A stretch of 43,513 bases of DNA from Verrucomicrobiota bacterium (lineage in GTDB: Bacteria; Verrucomicrobiota; Verrucomicrobiia; Limisphaerales; UBA9464), in contig WBXI01000009.1 in the NCBI GenBank assembly GCA_008933025.1, positions 1-43,513 of the forward strand, written 5' to 3'. The position numbers were made by a program, and so were the translations under genes. Shown here one piece after another: positions 43,229-43,513 of this stretch. A model generated the notes under the pieces. That model made no database searches, was not told where the DNA came from, and saw only the letters and a list, made by a program, of their open reading frames with translations. Within the stretch, counting starts at the first letter, position 1. Each line of letters opens with the position of its first letter.

Positions 43229-43513
43229 TCAGCCGAGCTTGAGGAAGTTGGAGAGGATGGTGCGGCCGTGTTCGGTCAGGATGCTCTCCGGATGGAACTG
43301 GACGCCCCAGATCGGCAGATGGCGGTGGCGGAGTCCCATGACCTCGTCCTCGGCGGTCCAGGCCGTGACCTCGAGGACCTCCGGCATCGAGTCGCGTTTG
43401 GCGACGAGCGAGTGGTAGCGGGTGGCGAGGAAGGGATTCGGCATGCCCACGAAGAGATCCTTCCCGTCGTGATGGATCGGGGATGTTTTGCCGTGCATCA
43501 TCCGGTAGTTGAC
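43229..43513 (-). CDS. trpG: Glutamine amidotransferase of anthranilate/aminodeoxychorismate synthase (TrpG/PabA), 3' part
   Basis: The C-terminal 94 codons of a class I glutamine amidotransferase; the gene runs off the right edge. [20 protein letters not shown], then [15 protein letters not shown], then [15 protein letters not shown] are the TrpG/PabA signatures and include the catalytic His and Glu (HPES). It supplies ammonia from glutamine to the chorismate-using subunit for tryptophan or folate synthesis. TrpG and PabA cannot be separated on this part, and one protein often does both. The catalytic Cys lies outside the window. Confidence 0.92.
   Translation of the reverse strand, partial: VNYRMMHGKTSPIHHDGKDLFVGMPNPFLATRYHSLVAKRDSMPEVLEVTAWTAEDEVMGLRHRHLPIWGVQFHPESILTEHGRTILSNFLKLG

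Overview
The window is a high-GC chromosomal segment of a Gram-negative bacterium, most likely a member of the Verrucomicrobiota (Limisphaerales/Pedosphaera-like). This assignment rests on the paired Tat-exported DUF1552 protein and DUF1587/1595/1592/1588/1585 c-type cytochrome (264-3606), which are typical of Planctomycetes and Verrucomicrobia. A DUF1559-like pseudopilin and the general gene mix support it. The assignment is an inference from gene families, not from a marker-gene phylogeny.

Left part (1-9316) is accessory. After the DUF1552/DUF1592 pair comes a decayed DUF433/DUF5615 toxin-antitoxin module. A gene-poor stretch with an imperfect 38-bp repeat follows. Next are a secreted protein of unknown function and two phage tail-type genes (5652-7414) that look like a prophage remnant. 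The last unit is a lower-GC minus-strand group: a HigB/RelE-like toxin, an XRE antitoxin with a 16-bp palindrome upstream, and a DnaQ/RNase H-like exonuclease. This region abuts an initiator tRNA-fMet gene, a plausible island boundary.

Middle part (9509-21114) is mostly core: rsmD overlapping a beta-lactamase-like serine hydrolase, a secreted two-domain protein, purK, and a compact run made of an STAS protein, a HATPase anti-sigma-type protein, an Sfp-type phosphopantetheinyl transferase, a lipoprotein, pdxJ and acpS. A sigma-70 factor gene and a CarH/LitR-type MerR-B12 photoreceptor gene are divergently transcribed. Their shared 222-bp region carries TGTnnA hexamers phased at exactly 11 bp, resembling the operator organisation of B12-dependent light-responsive CarH repressors. 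Class II fba follows.

Heme region (21318-30682, all minus strand): hemA, a sensor histidine kinase, an OmpR-type response regulator, hemE, hemN, hemG and hemH. The first five genes are joined by short start/stop overlaps. An SpmA-SpmB fusion gene lies downstream. The set covers glutamyl-tRNA reduction and the steps from uroporphyrinogen to heme, with a two-component system embedded between hemA and hemE.

Right part (30871-43513): a pseudopilin, a periplasmic dienelactone hydrolase-like protein, a REP-associated transposase-like gene that appears to lack its catalytic residues, ruvC, a membrane-anchored SNase-fold protein without visible catalytic residues, a Dabb protein and an LptF/LptG permease. 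Then comes a co-directional lplT - lnt-like - aas cassette that would form a complete lyso-phospholipid production and salvage cycle. An SGNH hydrolase, a small conserved-looking ORF and the 3' part of a trpG/pabA glutamine amidotransferase close the window.
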